NCBI RefSeq assembly: GCF_001885585.1
Contig: NZ_LSRP01000078.1
Span: 1-64,000 of the forward strand
From: Pararhizobium antarcticum
GTDB taxonomy: Bacteria; Pseudomonadota; Alphaproteobacteria; Rhizobiales; Rhizobiaceae
Reading direction: 5' to 3'
DNA length: 64,000 bases
Of the stretch, positions 50,611-63,366 are shown piece by piece (the stretch's first letter is position 1; the number at the start of each line of letters is the position of its first letter). The notes beneath the pieces are model-generated. The model was not told the DNA's origin, did not search any database, and saw nothing but the letters and a program-made list of their open reading frames with translations. A program made the position numbers and the translations under genes.

Positions 50611-53259
50611 ATGCGCACAGATACCGGCGAAATCATTCATCTGGAAGACTACCGGCCGACCGATTTCGTTTTGGAAAGAGTGGATCTCACTTTCGAACTG
50701 GATCCGTCGGAAACCAAAGTCGAGGCGCGGCTGATCTTCCATCGCCGGGAAGGTGTCGATGCGCGCGCGCCGCTTGTTCTCGATGGCGACGAATTGAAGA
50801 TGACGAGCCTGCTTCTCGATCAGGATGAGATCCCGAGTGCGAATTTCGACGCGGCCGATCATTCGCTGACGATCCGCGGACTGCCGGAAACGGCCCCCTT
50901 CGAGATCACCATCACCACCGAGCTTTCGCCGCAGACCAATACCAAGCTGATGGGCCTTTACCGCACCAGCGACGTCTACTGCACCCAATGCGAAGCCGAA
51001 GGCTTTCGCCGCATCACCTATTTCCCCGACCGCCCGGACGTACTCGCCCCCTACACGGTCAACATCATCGCCGACAAGGCGACTGCGCCGCTGCTTCTTT
51101 CCAACGGCAATTATCTCGGTGGCGCCGGCATGGGCGATGGCCGGCATTTCGCCGCCTGGTTCGATCCGCATCCAAAGCCGAGCTATCTGTTCGCGCTGGT
51201 TGCCGGTGATCTCGGCATCGTCGAAGACACGTACACCACTCTCTCCGGCCGCGACGTGGCGCTGAAGATCTATGTCGAGCACGGCAAGGAAGCCCGCGCA
51301 ACCTATGCCATGGACGCGCTGAAGCGCTCGATGAAATGGGACGAGGACGTTTTCGGCCGCGAATACGATCTCGACATCTTCATGATCGTCGCCGTTTCCG
51401 ACTTCAACATGGGCGCGATGGAAAACAAGGGCCTGAACGTCTTCAACGACAAGTATGTTCTGGCCGATCCGGAAACCGCGACCGACGCCGACTACGCCAA
51501 TATCGAGGCGATCATCGCGCATGAATATTTCCACAACTGGACCGGAAACCGCATCACCTGCCGCGACTGGTTCCAGCTTTGCCTGAAGGAAGGTCTGACG
51601 GTCTATCGCGACCACGAGTTTTCCGCCGACCAGCGGTCGCGCACGGTCAAGCGCATCGCCGAGGTCCGGCACCTCAGAGCCGAACAGTTTCCGGAGGATG
51701 CAGGCCCGCTCGCCCACCCGGTGCGCCCGGTCAAATACCGCGAAATCAACAATTTCTATACGACAACGGTCTACGAAAAAGGCTCCGAAGTCACCCGCAT
51801 GATCGCGACCATTCTCGGGGCCGATCTGTTCAAGCAGGGCATGGATCTCTATTTCGACCGGCATGACGGCCAGGCCGTGACGATCGAGGATTTCATCGCG
51901 TGCTTTGCCGAGGTCAGCCAGCGCGACCTCACACAGTTCTCGCTCTGGTATCACCAGGCCGGCACGCCGCTGGTCACCGCGTCGACCAGCTATGACGCCG
52001 GCCAACAGACCCTCACCCTGTCGCTCGAACAGATGGTGCCGCCGACGCCTGGCCAGAACATCAAGGAACCGATGCACATTCCGCTGCGCGTCGGCCTTTT
52101 GCTCGACGATGGGGCCGAGGTGACAATCACGGGTGTAACGGGCGCCGAAGTCACCGGCGACGTAGTGCATCTCGTCGAACGCAAGCAGACCGTTGTGTTT
52201 TCCAACGTCCCTTCCCGGCCGGCCCTGTCGCTCAATCGCGGATTTTCCGCGCCGATCAACCTGCATTTCGAGCAGTCCTCTGAAGACCGCGCCCATATCG
52301 CCCGTTTCGAAAGCGACCTGTTTGCCCGCTGGCAGGCCCTGAACGATCTTGCTCTGCCCAATCTCGTTTCCGCCGCAGCGAGCGCCAAGGCCGGCCTGCC
52401 GGTCGAATGCGATGCCGCGCTTGTCGAAGCCCTTCTTGCTGCAGCCGCCGACGAGGCGCTGGAACCGGCCTTCCGGGCACAGGCCCTCGCCCTGCCGAGC
52501 GAAGCCGACATTGCACGCGAAATCGGCGGCAACAACGATCCGGACGCCATTCATTCCGGTCGCCAACAGATCATGACGGCCATTGCCGCAGCCGGACGCC
52601 AGATCTTCACGACGCTGGTTGAGCGTACGGCTGATACGGATGCGTTCAGCCCGGATGCGGCAAGTGCTGGCAAGCGGGCCTTGCGCAATGCCGCCCTCTC
52701 CTACCTCGTCTATGCCGAAAATGTGCCCGGCCGCGCCGTGAAGGCCTTCGACGCCGCCAACAATATGACGGATCTGAGCCAGGCGCTGACCATCCTTGCC
52801 CACCGTTTCCCCGATGCCCCGGAGACGACGACCGCGCTGGCCACTTTCAAGCAGCGTTTTGCCGAAAACGGGCTGGTGCTCGACAAATGGTTCACGATCC
52901 AGGCGACCATCCCGGGCAGCGCTGCACTGGCGCGGGTCAAGATGCTGATGGACGATCCGCTTTTCAACGGAAACAACCCGAACCGGGTGCGCGCGCTCAT
53001 TGGCACCTATGCCTTTTCCAACCCGACCGGCTTCAACCGCGCCGACGGCGAAGGCTATCGCTTCCTCGCAGAGCAGATCCTTGCCATCGACGCGCGAAAT
53101 CCACAGCTCGCGGCCCGCATCCTGACGGCGATGCGCTCCTGGAGATCACTGGAGGACGGCCGGGCCGAGCACGCCCGCAACGCCTTGCGCGAGATCGCGG
53201 CGGCGCCAAAACTCTCTCCTGATGTCAGTGACATTGTCGAGCGCATGCTCAAGGGATAG
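50611..53259 (+). CDS. pepN: Aminopeptidase N
   Basis: An 882-residue M1-family zinc aminopeptidase. The exopeptidase motif is GAMENKG (near residue 268), the zinc site is HEYFH (304-308) with the third ligand Glu in LKEGLTVYRD about 19 residues later, and YEKGSEVTRMI contains the catalytic Tyr. The rest is the helical C-terminal domain of the PepN kind. It removes N-terminal residues from peptides in the cytoplasm. Length is typical. A terminator lies 25 bp past the stop. Confidence 0.97.
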   Translation: MRTDTGEIIHLEDYRPTDFVLERVDLTFELDPSETKVEARLIFHRREGVDARAPLVLDGDELKMTSLLLDQDEIPSANFDAADHSLTIRGLPETAPFEITITTELSPQTNTKLMGLYRTSDVYCTQCEAEGFRRITYFPDRPDVLAPYTVNIIADKATAPLLLSNGNYLGGAGMGDGRHFAAWFDPHPKPSYLFALVAGDLGIVEDTYTTLSGRDVALKIYVEHGKEARATYAMDALKRSMKWDEDVFGREYDLDIFMIVAVSDFNMGAMENKGLNVFNDKYVLADPETATDADYANIEAIIAHEYFHNWTGNRITCRDWFQLCLKEGLTVYRDHEFSADQRSRTVKRIAEVRHLRAEQFPEDAGPLAHPVRPVKYREINNFYTTTVYEKGSEVTRMIATILGADLFKQGMDLYFDRHDGQAVTIEDFIACFAEVSQRDLTQFSLWYHQAGTPLVTASTSYDAGQQTLTLSLEQMVPPTPGQNIKEPMHIPLRVGLLLDDGAEVTITGVTGAEVTGDVVHLVERKQTVVFSNVPSRPALSLNRGFSAPINLHFEQSSEDRAHIARFESDLFARWQALNDLALPNLVSAAASAKAGLPVECDAALVEALLAAAADEALEPAFRAQALALPSEADIAREIGGNNDPDAIHSGRQQIMTAIAAAGRQIFTTLVERTADTDAFSPDAASAGKRALRNAALSYLVYAENVPGRAVKAFDAANNMTDLSQALTILAHRFPDAPETTTALATFKQRFAENGLVLDKWFTIQATIPGSAALARVKMLMDDPLFNGNNPNRVRALIGTYAFSNPTGFNRADGEGYRFLAEQILAIDARNPQLAARILTAMRSWRSLEDGRAEHARNALREIAAAPKLSPDVSDIVERMLKG

Positions 53260-53284
53260 GCCCGAAAACGATGCTTTTCCTGTT

Positions 53285-53309
53285 GAAAACCCCGCATTTC
53301 GGGGTTTTC
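53285..53309 (+). terminator. Rho-independent terminator of pepN
   Basis: Perfect 10-bp stem GAAAACCCCG / CGGGGTTTTC with loop CATTT; the T run is within the stem end. Confidence 0.85.
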
Positions 53310-53363
53310 CGCACAGGTTCTGCGGCCGCCCAGCAGTCGGCTATGATTTTCCCATGATTAGAA

Positions 53364-53381
53364 ATGGTTAACAAAGTTTAA
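53364..53381. promoter_or_regulatory. CtrA-like motif before the sensor kinase
   Basis: TTAACCAT on the minus strand (53364-53371) adjoins a second TTAA (53378-53381), giving TTAA-N6-TTAA, one base short of the consensus spacing. It lies about 90 bp before the start of the sensor kinase. Confidence 0.35.
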
Positions 53382-53468
53382 CGTTTTCCTCTGGACAAGG
53401 CGAATCACAATTGATTCATTAGGCTAGATTCGGGCGAGCGGCGCGACGAATCACCAGAGGGTGACAGA

Positions 53469-55796
53469 TTGACAAAGATGGCGGACGCGCGGCGGGGACG
53501 CGCAGCCGGCGGGGCATTGCGCTTCAAATTTCCAAGGTTTTCAACCTTGGAAAAGGAAGTCATCCAGCACGCAAGGCTTTTCACGGAACCGGCGGCACTG
53601 CGCCTCTCGCGGGCAGAGCCACTGCTGAAGCGGTCGATACCGATCCTGATTATTGCGTTTCTGCTGGTTGTCGCGATCTCGCGGATCAGCGGCATCATGC
53701 TGGAATATACCCGCATGGAATCTTCCTACAGCCAGACAGCGATGCTGGCGGCGGCGACAGCGAACGCCGCTTTGAATCCGGACAGCGCCACCCTTTTTGC
53801 CAATGCGCAGCGCTGGGAAGTCGAGCAGCGGCTGTCGACCTATCTCACCCCGGATCTCCTGGAGCAGGGTTCCTTCATTCTGGTTATGCAGAAGGGTGGC
53901 CAGATTTTTGCCAGTTCTGCAAAGGGCGGCGGTTATATCGGCCGGTCGCTGGCCACCATCGCACCGGAAGTCGCCGCCTTCCAGTATTTCGGCGAACGGT
54001 CCACTCTGATGCGGGCCTTCATCGACGGCGCCGAACATGTTGTCGTTCTCACCCAGATGCCGGACGCCGTCGGAACGGTGCTCGTTGCCACCCCGCTGAA
54101 ACGCATGGAAACGCTCTGGCGCGACGAGGTCTCCCTCAACGTCACGCTGTTTGCCGGGATTTCGGCGATCCTGCTCGTCATTCTCTATGCCTATTACATC
54201 CAGGCAAAGCGTGCCCGCGATGCGGATGCGATCTTTGCGGAATCCAACCTGCGTGTTGAAACTGCCCTGTCGCGCGGACGCTGCGGCCTCTGGGACTTCG
54301 ACATGAAGAACCGGCGACTGTTCTGGTCGCGCTCGATGTATGAAATGCTGGGCATGGGGCCAAAGACGGCCGTGATGTCGTTCGGCGATGCAGCGCGCCT
54401 CATGCACCCCGACGACAACGGCATCTACAAGGTGGCCCGCACAATCGCCAAGGGCGATGCAAAACAGATCGACCAGGTCTTTCGCATGCGCCACGCCGAC
54501 GGCCATTATGTCTGGCTGCGCGCGCGCGCCCAGTTGATCCGCACCTCGTCCGGTCGGATGCACCTGATCGGCATCGCCATGGACGTCACCGAGCAGCATC
54601 GGCTGGCACAGCGCTACGCCGAGGCCGACCAGCGGCTTGCGGACGCGATCGAATGCACCTCGGAAGCCTTCGTGCTGTGGGACAAGAACGACCGTCTCGT
54701 GATGTGCAACACCCATTACCAGGAAGCCTACGCCCTGCCCGACGAGGCCCTGGTTCCCGGCACCGATCGCGTGGTCGTCGCATCGGCAGCGGCCCGGCCG
54801 ATCATCGAGCGGCGCATCGCCGATCCGGACCGGTCTAACCAGTCGCAGACGACGGAGGTGCAGCTTGCCGACCAGCGCTGGCTTCAGATCAACGAACGGC
54901 GCACCCGGGACGGCGGCCTCGTTTCGGTCGGCACAGACATCACGCTGCTGAAGCGCCACCAGGTTCGCCTGCGTGAATCCGAGCGCCGGCTGATGGCGAC
55001 GATCGGCGATCTCTCGACATCGCGCATGACGCTTGAACGTCAGAAATCCGAACTTTCGGTCGCCAATGCCAACTATCAGGCAGAGAAGGAGCGGGCTGAG
55101 GGCGCCAATCGCGCCAAATCCGAATTCCTTGCCAACATGTCGCACGAACTGCGCACGCCGCTCAATGCCATCCTCGGCTTTTCGGAAATCCTGCAGAACC
55201 AGATGTTCGGACCGCTCGGCTCGGAGAAATACGACGAATATTCCCGCGATATCCATGAAAGCGGCCAGCATCTGCTGAACGTCATCAACGACATTCTCGA
55301 CATGTCGAAGATCGAGGCGGGTCATATGAAGATCAACCGCGAAACCATCGATCTCGCGCCGCTGATCGAGGAAACGCTGCGCTTCACCACCATCCCGGCC
55401 GTGCAGAAGAACATCTGCGTCGACCAGCAGATCTCCTCCGGCCTGACGATGAATGCCGACCGGCGCGCCATGAAGCAGGTCCTGCTCAACCTCCTGTCAA
55501 ACGCGGTGAAGTTCACCAATGAAGGCGGCAAGATATCCCTGCGGGCACGCAAGGTGGCGGGTGCCGTGACACTGACGATTGCCGATACGGGCATCGGCAT
55601 TCCCCGCGCGGCGCTCGAAAAGATCGGTCAGCCTTTCGAACAGGTGCAGAGCCAGTACGCCAAGAGCAAGGGGGGCTCCGGTCTCGGCCTTGCGATCTCG
55701 CGCTCGCTGACGAACCTGCATGGCGGCGCGATGAAGATCTATTCCGCGGAAAATATCGGCACCATCATCTCCGTGCGCATTCCCGACAACGCCTGA
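53469..55796 (+). CDS. PdhS/CbrA-like PAS sensor histidine kinase
   Basis: A 775-residue membrane kinase. Two transmembrane helices (about residues 56-76 and 220-240) flank a periplasmic loop. PAS domains follow (SRGRCGLWDFDMKNRRLFWS; SEAFVLWDKNDRLVMCNTHY). The His-box is EFLANMSHELRTPLNAILGF with LINDILDMSKIEA-like spacing, typical of the DivJ/PleC/PdhS/CbrA family that acts on DivK in the cell-cycle pathway. The ATPase has DTGIGIP and GSGLGLAISRSL. TTG at 53469 is preferred because AGGGTG is about six bases upstream; ATG 53478 is an alternative. Confidence 0.88.
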   Translation: MTKMADARRGRAAGGALRFKFPRFSTLEKEVIQHARLFTEPAALRLSRAEPLLKRSIPILIIAFLLVVAISRISGIMLEYTRMESSYSQTAMLAAATANAALNPDSATLFANAQRWEVEQRLSTYLTPDLLEQGSFILVMQKGGQIFASSAKGGGYIGRSLATIAPEVAAFQYFGERSTLMRAFIDGAEHVVVLTQMPDAVGTVLVATPLKRMETLWRDEVSLNVTLFAGISAILLVILYAYYIQAKRARDADAIFAESNLRVETALSRGRCGLWDFDMKNRRLFWSRSMYEMLGMGPKTAVMSFGDAARLMHPDDNGIYKVARTIAKGDAKQIDQVFRMRHADGHYVWLRARAQLIRTSSGRMHLIGIAMDVTEQHRLAQRYAEADQRLADAIECTSEAFVLWDKNDRLVMCNTHYQEAYALPDEALVPGTDRVVVASAAARPIIERRIADPDRSNQSQTTEVQLADQRWLQINERRTRDGGLVSVGTDITLLKRHQVRLRESERRLMATIGDLSTSRMTLERQKSELSVANANYQAEKERAEGANRAKSEFLANMSHELRTPLNAILGFSEILQNQMFGPLGSEKYDEYSRDIHESGQHLLNVINDILDMSKIEAGHMKINRETIDLAPLIEETLRFTTIPAVQKNICVDQQISSGLTMNADRRAMKQVLLNLLSNAVKFTNEGGKISLRARKVAGAVTLTIADTGIGIPRAALEKIGQPFEQVQSQYAKSKGGSGLGLAISRSLTNLHGGAMKIYSAENIGTIISVRIPDNA

Positions 55797-55809
55797 AGCC
55801 GCGCGGGCC

Positions 55810-58764
<2,955 letters not shown>

Positions 58765-58802
58765 ATAAACCTCCTCGCCGTCCTCCCGGCCTGAAAGGTC
58801 TA

Positions 58803-60212
58803 TCAGCCGGCGACGGCGGGGAAAACCATGCTGGCGGTCAAACCACGATTGTTTTCGGCGCCGGGATCGGTATCGCCCAGTTCCAGCGTCCCCTGGTGCA
58901 TTTCCATGACCGCTTCGACAAGTGAAAGACCAAGCCCCGTGCCCGGCTTGCTGCGGCTTTCATCGAGCCGCACGAACCGTTGCACAACATGCTCGCGCTC
59001 CCCTTCCGGCACGCCCTGTCCGTGGTCTGCAACAGACAGGATGATCGACCGGTCACGCCTTTCCAGCCGAACCCGGATCAGCGGATTGTCCGCGCCATGG
59101 GCATATTTGATCGCATTGTCGATCAGATTGCCGAGTGCCTGCCCGATCAGTTCGCGATTGCCGCTGACATGGATACCGTCGGGCACATCGGCTTCCAGCC
59201 GCAGTGCCTCGTCCTCGGCGACTGGCTCATAGAGTTCGACACAATCGGCAACGCTGCGCGACAGATCGACATCGCTCATCTCGGCGGCGGCGGCCCCCGC
59301 CTCGACGCGCGAAATCATCAAAAGCGCGTTGAACGTGCGGATCAATTGATCAGATTCGCCGATAATCTCCTCCAGCGAGGCCCGGTAGCCGGTATTGGTG
59401 GATTGGTGCGCAAGTGCCGCCTCGGCTTTGTTGCGCAGGCGCGTCAACGGCGTTTTCAGGTCATGGGCGATGTTGTCGGAGACCTGGCGCAGACCCTCGT
59501 TGAGCTTTTCGATCCGGCCCAGCATGGCATTCAGCGATTCGGACAACCGGTCGAACTCGTCCCCGGAGCCGCTCATCGGCAGGCGCTGCGAAAGATCGCC
59601 GGCCATGATCTTGGTGCTGGCCTCCGACATGCGATCCATCCGCCGGAGTGCGTTGCGGCCGATGACGAACCAGATAATCAGGGCGCCGAGCCCCATGATG
59701 CCGAGCGCCACCATCAGAGCCTGGCGGACCAGCACACGGAATTTCTCCGGCTCCTGCAGGTCTCGCCCGACAAGCACACGCAAACCGTTGGGCAGGAAGA
59801 AGACATGGGCCAGCGCGACATGGCTGTCCTTGCGGCTTTCGTCCGTATAGCGCTGGTAGCGGAATGCCTGCTCGGTCCAGCCTTCCTGGTCGAGAAGACC
59901 GGGCTGCAGCGAGGCGACGTTGCCGGCAAGGATTTCCCCGGTCGGCCCGGCAATCACGTAGAGATTGGCGCCCGGTTGGCGCGCGCGGCGTTCCAGCGTG
60001 CGCAGCAGGCCGTTGACGCCGGCGCGATTATAGATCGCCTCGATCTGCGTCACCTCGGCAACCACGGCATCCCTGGTCTGCTGCTCGAGCAGTCCCTGCG
60101 ACATGGCCGTGACATAGAAGACCAGAAATGCGGCGCAGATGGAAAACAGGATGAGGTAGAGCGCCGAAAGACGCACCGCAGTTGTTCGCAACAAGATGCG
60201 CAACCTGCTCAT
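58803..60212 (-). CDS. Two-component sensor histidine kinase
   Basis: A 469-residue kinase. Two transmembrane helices (about 13-38 and 168-188) flank a periplasmic domain. A HAMP domain follows (RRMDRMSEASTKIMAGDLSQ), the His-box is SDNIAHDLKTPLTRLRNKAE, and N/G boxes are NLIDNAIKYAHG and GTGLGLSLVEAVME. The start overlaps the response regulator stop (ATGA), so both are made together. It probably senses an envelope condition given the degP neighbour. Ligand unknown. Confidence 0.93.
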   Translation of the reverse strand: MSRLRILLRTTAVRLSALYLILFSICAAFLVFYVTAMSQGLLEQQTRDAVVAEVTQIEAIYNRAGVNGLLRTLERRARQPGANLYVIAGPTGEILAGNVASLQPGLLDQEGWTEQAFRYQRYTDESRKDSHVALAHVFFLPNGLRVLVGRDLQEPEKFRVLVRQALMVALGIMGLGALIIWFVIGRNALRRMDRMSEASTKIMAGDLSQRLPMSGSGDEFDRLSESLNAMLGRIEKLNEGLRQVSDNIAHDLKTPLTRLRNKAEAALAHQSTNTGYRASLEEIIGESDQLIRTFNALLMISRVEAGAAAAEMSDVDLSRSVADCVELYEPVAEDEALRLEADVPDGIHVSGNRELIGQALGNLIDNAIKYAHGADNPLIRVRLERRDRSIILSVADHGQGVPEGEREHVVQRFVRLDESRSKPGTGLGLSLVEAVMEMHQGTLELGDTDPGAENNRGLTASMVFPAVAG

Positions 60213-60925
60213 GGATCGGTGCGTCCGTCACCCCTGGCGGCCTCGTCCTTGATCATGTAGCCGCTCCCGCGCACGGTCCGCAGCAGCGGCTGATCATAGT
60301 CCTTTTCGATCTTCGCCCGCAGCCGCGACACATGCACGTCGATGACATTGGTCTGCGGGTCGAAGTGGTAGTCCCAGACGTTTTCGAGGAGCATGGTCCG
60401 GGTCACCACCTGCCCGGCATTTTTCATCAGATATTCAAGCAGGCGGAATTCGCGCGGCTGCAGCGGAATTTCCTTGCCCTGGCGGCGCACGGAATGGGAC
60501 AGGCGGTCCAGTTCGAGATCGCCAACCCTGTAGGCCATGTCCTGCTCGGGCGCGCCCTTGCGCCGTCCGAGAACCTCGACCCGTGCCAGCAGCTCGTTGA
60601 ATGCATAGGGTTTCGGCAGGTAATCGTCACCGCCGGCCCGCAAGCCTGTGACGCGATCATCCACCTGGCCAAGGGCCGATAGAATGAGCACCGGCGTGTG
60701 AATGGCCTTGCGCCGCAGTTCGGTGATGACAGAAAGCCCGTCGCGGCGCGGCAGCATGCGGTCGATGACCAGCACGTCATAGGCATTCTCGCTCGCCATG
60801 AACAGGCCGCTTTCGCCGTCGCTGGCATGGTCGGACACGATGCCGGCCTCACGAAAGGCCTTGGCCAGATAGGCGGCGGCCTCCAGATCGTCCTCGATAA
60901 TCAGAATCTTCATGCGCGTGACCAT
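60209..60925 (-). CDS. OmpR/PhoB-family response regulator
   Basis: A 238-residue regulator. Receiver domain: IIEDD acidic pair, phospho-acceptor Asp in DVLVIDRMLPRRDG, and KPYAFNELLARVE with the conserved Lys. The DNA-binding winged helix follows (LQPREFRLLEYLMKNAGQVV, then VIDVHVSRLRAKIE). MVTRMKIL starts at 60925 with GAGG upstream; a Met at 60913 is the alternative. It lies 150 bp downstream of degP and is co-transcribed with the kinase. A likely target is the envelope-stress gene degP, by analogy. Confidence 0.93.
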   Translation of the reverse strand: MVTRMKILIIEDDLEAAAYLAKAFREAGIVSDHASDGESGLFMASENAYDVLVIDRMLPRRDGLSVITELRRKAIHTPVLILSALGQVDDRVTGLRAGGDDYLPKPYAFNELLARVEVLGRRKGAPEQDMAYRVGDLELDRLSHSVRRQGKEIPLQPREFRLLEYLMKNAGQVVTRTMLLENVWDYHFDPQTNVIDVHVSRLRAKIEKDYDQPLLRTVRGSGYMIKDEAARGDGRTDP

Positions 60926-61014
60926 AATCCGTGATCCTCGCCTTCCACAACCGGTTTGCCTTGGGAACATCCGGCAACACGCATCTTATCCGCAAGGGGA
61001 AAGCTGCCGAATGC

Positions 61015-61050
61015 GGAACGCCGCGAAACCGAAGGATTTCGCGGCGTTCC
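61015..61050 (-). terminator. Long perfect stem-loop after degP
   Basis: A 14-bp perfect stem (GGAACGCCGCGAAA / TTTCGCGGCGTTCC) with an 8-base loop, 25 bp beyond the degP stop. No T run. Confidence 0.65.
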
Positions 61051-61075
61051 TGTCCGTCATCCGTCAGGGCCGCGA

Positions 61076-62650
61076 TCAGCCCTTGTTGATCGGCAGCGCC
61101 ACGAAGCGGCTGCCGGCTTCGGCTTCGATCTGGAACAGGGCCTTTGTCCGTCCGTCCTTGCGGGCGCTGTCGAGCACCTTGAGGATGTCGTCTGCAGAGC
61201 TGACTTCCTGATTGTTGACGGAAACGATCTTCTCGCCTTCCTTGACGCCGCGGTCGCTGGCGTCGGAGTCAGGGTCCACGGAAGAGATCGTCACGCCCGT
61301 GCCGTCCTCGGCCGGCGAAACGCTGACGCCAAGATCGGCAAGCGCCTTTTCGCTGGAGGGCTGGGTATCCTCGGGCTGCATCTGGTCGGCATCCGCCGAT
61401 GCCTGCTTGTCTTCCGGCAGCGTGCCGATCTCGAGCTTGACCGTCTCGGCCTTGCCGTCACGCCACAGCGTCACCTCGACCGTGCTGCCCGGGCGCATGT
61501 CGGCGATCATGCGGGCAAGTTCACGCGGTCCCTTGATCAGATCGCCATTCACGGCGGTGACAACGTCGCCCTTCTTGATGCCGGCCTTTTCGCCCGGCGA
61601 ACCGGCCTGCGGCTCGACAACCAGAGCGCCACCCGCTTCGGCAAGGCCGAGCGATTCAGCGACATCCTTGTCGACCGGCTGAATCTGCACGCCAAGCCAG
61701 CCACGCGAAACCTCGCCGTCCTTCATCAGGTCCTCGACGACGCCCTTGGCGACCGAGGCCGGAATGGCGAAGGCGATGCCGACATTGCCGCCGGAGGGCG
61801 AGAAGATCGCAGTGTTGATGCCGACGACTTCCCCGTTGAGGTTGAAGGTCGGTCCGCCGGAATTGCCGCGGTTTACGGCAGCATCGACCTGGAGATAATC
61901 GTCATAGGGACCGGACCCGATATCGCGGCCACGGGCGGAAACAATGCCTGACGTCACCGTGCCGCCGAGGCCGAACGGATTGCCCACGGCAACCACCCAG
62001 TCGCCGACACGCACCTTGGTATCATCGGCAAAGCTGACATAGGTAAACTTGCGCTTGTCATCGACCTTGAGCACGGCCAGATCGGTGCGGCTGTCCTTAC
62101 CGACCAGCTTGGCGTCAAGTTCGGTGCCGTCGTTCAAGATGACCGTGAAGGCCGAACCGTCGGAGACGACATGGTTGTTGGTGACGAGAAAACCATCTTC
62201 CGAGATGAAGAAGCCTGAGCCCTGTGAACTCGGATGCAGGCGACCGCCGCCGCGCTTGCCGTCACGTGGCCCATGGCCGCGCTCGGCGCGCCTGTCGCCA
62301 TCCGGGCCGTTCGGGCCACCGAATTCCTTGAAGAAGCGCTTCAGCGGATGATCATCCGGCAATTGATCGAGACCACGGCCGCCAAAATCAAAGCTGAAGC
62401 CATTGCTGGCATCGTCCGAAACCGGGTTGGCGCGCGACTGGACGCGAACGGATACGACAGCGGGCGAAACCGCATCGACGACATTGGCGAAACTGGGAAC
62501 CTGCGGCGCCTCGACCTTGACGGCGGCAGCAAAGGATTGCGTCACGGCAGCGGGAATGCCGGTGGACAGCATGACGGCCGCGAGGCCGGCGACAGTCGTT
62601 GTTTTCAGAACAGTCTTCAGGGAAGGACGCAGTGTTTGGGTCTTGAACAT
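61076..62650 (-). CDS. degP: DegP/HtrA periplasmic serine protease
   Basis: A 524-residue HtrA-type protease. A signal peptide covers about residues 1-42. The catalytic triad is His160 (TNNHVV), Asp190 (RTDLAVLK) and Ser264 (RGNSGGP), followed by two PDZ domains (from about 310 and 425). A Gly/Asp/Arg-rich loop (111-140) lies before the protease core. It degrades or refolds damaged envelope proteins. ATG 62650 is chosen for AAGG eight bases upstream; 62671 is possible. Directly downstream is the two-component pair. Confidence 0.95.
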   Translation of the reverse strand: MFKTQTLRPSLKTVLKTTTVAGLAAVMLSTGIPAAVTQSFAAAVKVEAPQVPSFANVVDAVSPAVVSVRVQSRANPVSDDASNGFSFDFGGRGLDQLPDDHPLKRFFKEFGGPNGPDGDRRAERGHGPRDGKRGGGRLHPSSQGSGFFISEDGFLVTNNHVVSDGSAFTVILNDGTELDAKLVGKDSRTDLAVLKVDDKRKFTYVSFADDTKVRVGDWVVAVGNPFGLGGTVTSGIVSARGRDIGSGPYDDYLQVDAAVNRGNSGGPTFNLNGEVVGINTAIFSPSGGNVGIAFAIPASVAKGVVEDLMKDGEVSRGWLGVQIQPVDKDVAESLGLAEAGGALVVEPQAGSPGEKAGIKKGDVVTAVNGDLIKGPRELARMIADMRPGSTVEVTLWRDGKAETVKLEIGTLPEDKQASADADQMQPEDTQPSSEKALADLGVSVSPAEDGTGVTISSVDPDSDASDRGVKEGEKIVSVNNQEVSSADDILKVLDSARKDGRTKALFQIEAEAGSRFVALPINKG

Positions 62651-62766
62651 CCGATTTGCCTTTTCTCTCATGTCTGGCTGCGCTGGAGGAACAGCCGATG
62701 AGAAAGCAATAGTCGAACGCACCTTACGGACTTGTGTCCACGACATGAACAATTGGTAATGTTGGG

Positions 62767-62821
62767 GGTAGTCGGTAGTCGGTAGTCGGTAGTCGGTAGT
62801 CGGTAGTCGGTAGTCGGTAGT
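62767..62821. repeat. Tandem repeat, seven copies of GGTAGTC
   Basis: Seven perfect tandem copies plus a partial one (GGTAGT), in the 239-bp gap between ccmH and degP. The unit has the same length as and shares AGT with the array at 32550. Confidence 0.97.
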
Positions 62822-62889
62822 GAGAAACCGTCTTCCGCCAGAAGACGCAAGCCCCAACCCGCTACCCGCTACTCACCACCCACCAATGA

Positions 62890-63366
62890 CTAATCACCAT
62901 TCCCCTGCTCGCGCTCGCGCAAGACCTGCGCAAGCTGCGCACGCTCCTCGGTGGTCAGGGCCGTCCCCGTTAACTTGCCGGTCCGGCGGCGCGCGGCAAC
63001 GGCCATCGCTGCCGCACCTGCGAGCAGCAAGACGATCGGCGCGCCCCACAAAAGCAGCGTCTTTGTCTCGAAACGCGGATTGAGCAGCACGAATTCGCCA
63101 TAGCGGGAAACGACATAGTCGATCACAGCCTCGTCGCTGTCGCCATCCAGGATCCGCTCGCGCACCAGCACACGCAGGTCCTTGGCAAGCTCCGCATTGG
63201 AATCGTCGATCGACTGGTTCTGGCAGACCATGCAGCGCAGTTGCGTCGACAGCGCCCGCGCGCGCGATTCCAGCGCCGGATCAGCCATGATTTCATCGGG
63301 ATTGACGGCAAAGGCGGGTGCCGCTGACAACAGCAGGACGAGGACAAGCAGCCCACGGCGGATCAT
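62890..63366 (-). CDS. ccmH: Cytochrome c maturation protein CcmH (CycL)
   Basis: A 158-residue thiol protein of cytochrome c maturation. A signal peptide covers residues 1-20. The redox motif is [10 protein letters not shown] (Cys45, Cys48), followed by [20 protein letters not shown] and a C-terminal membrane helix ([20 protein letters not shown]). It keeps the apocytochrome haem-binding thiols reduced in the periplasm. Start 63366 overlaps the ccmF stop (ATGA), as in cyc operons. The stop is 240 bp from the degP start. Confidence 0.96.
   Translation of the reverse strand: MIRRGLLVLVLLLSAAPAFAVNPDEIMADPALESRARALSTQLRCMVCQNQSIDDSNAELAKDLRVLVRERILDGDSDEAVIDYVVSRYGEFVLLNPRFETKTLLLWGAPIVLLLAGAAAMAVAARRRTGKLTGTALTTEERAQLAQVLREREQGNGD

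Noticed and set aside
50395-52803. 802-codon open frame antisense to pepN
   Set aside because: It is the mirror of a certain gene in GC-rich DNA; no ribosome site, no family motif, and no room for both to be coding.
53541-55325. 594-codon frame antisense to the sensor kinase
   Set aside because: Produced by codon bias; the kinase motifs on the plus strand are unmistakable.
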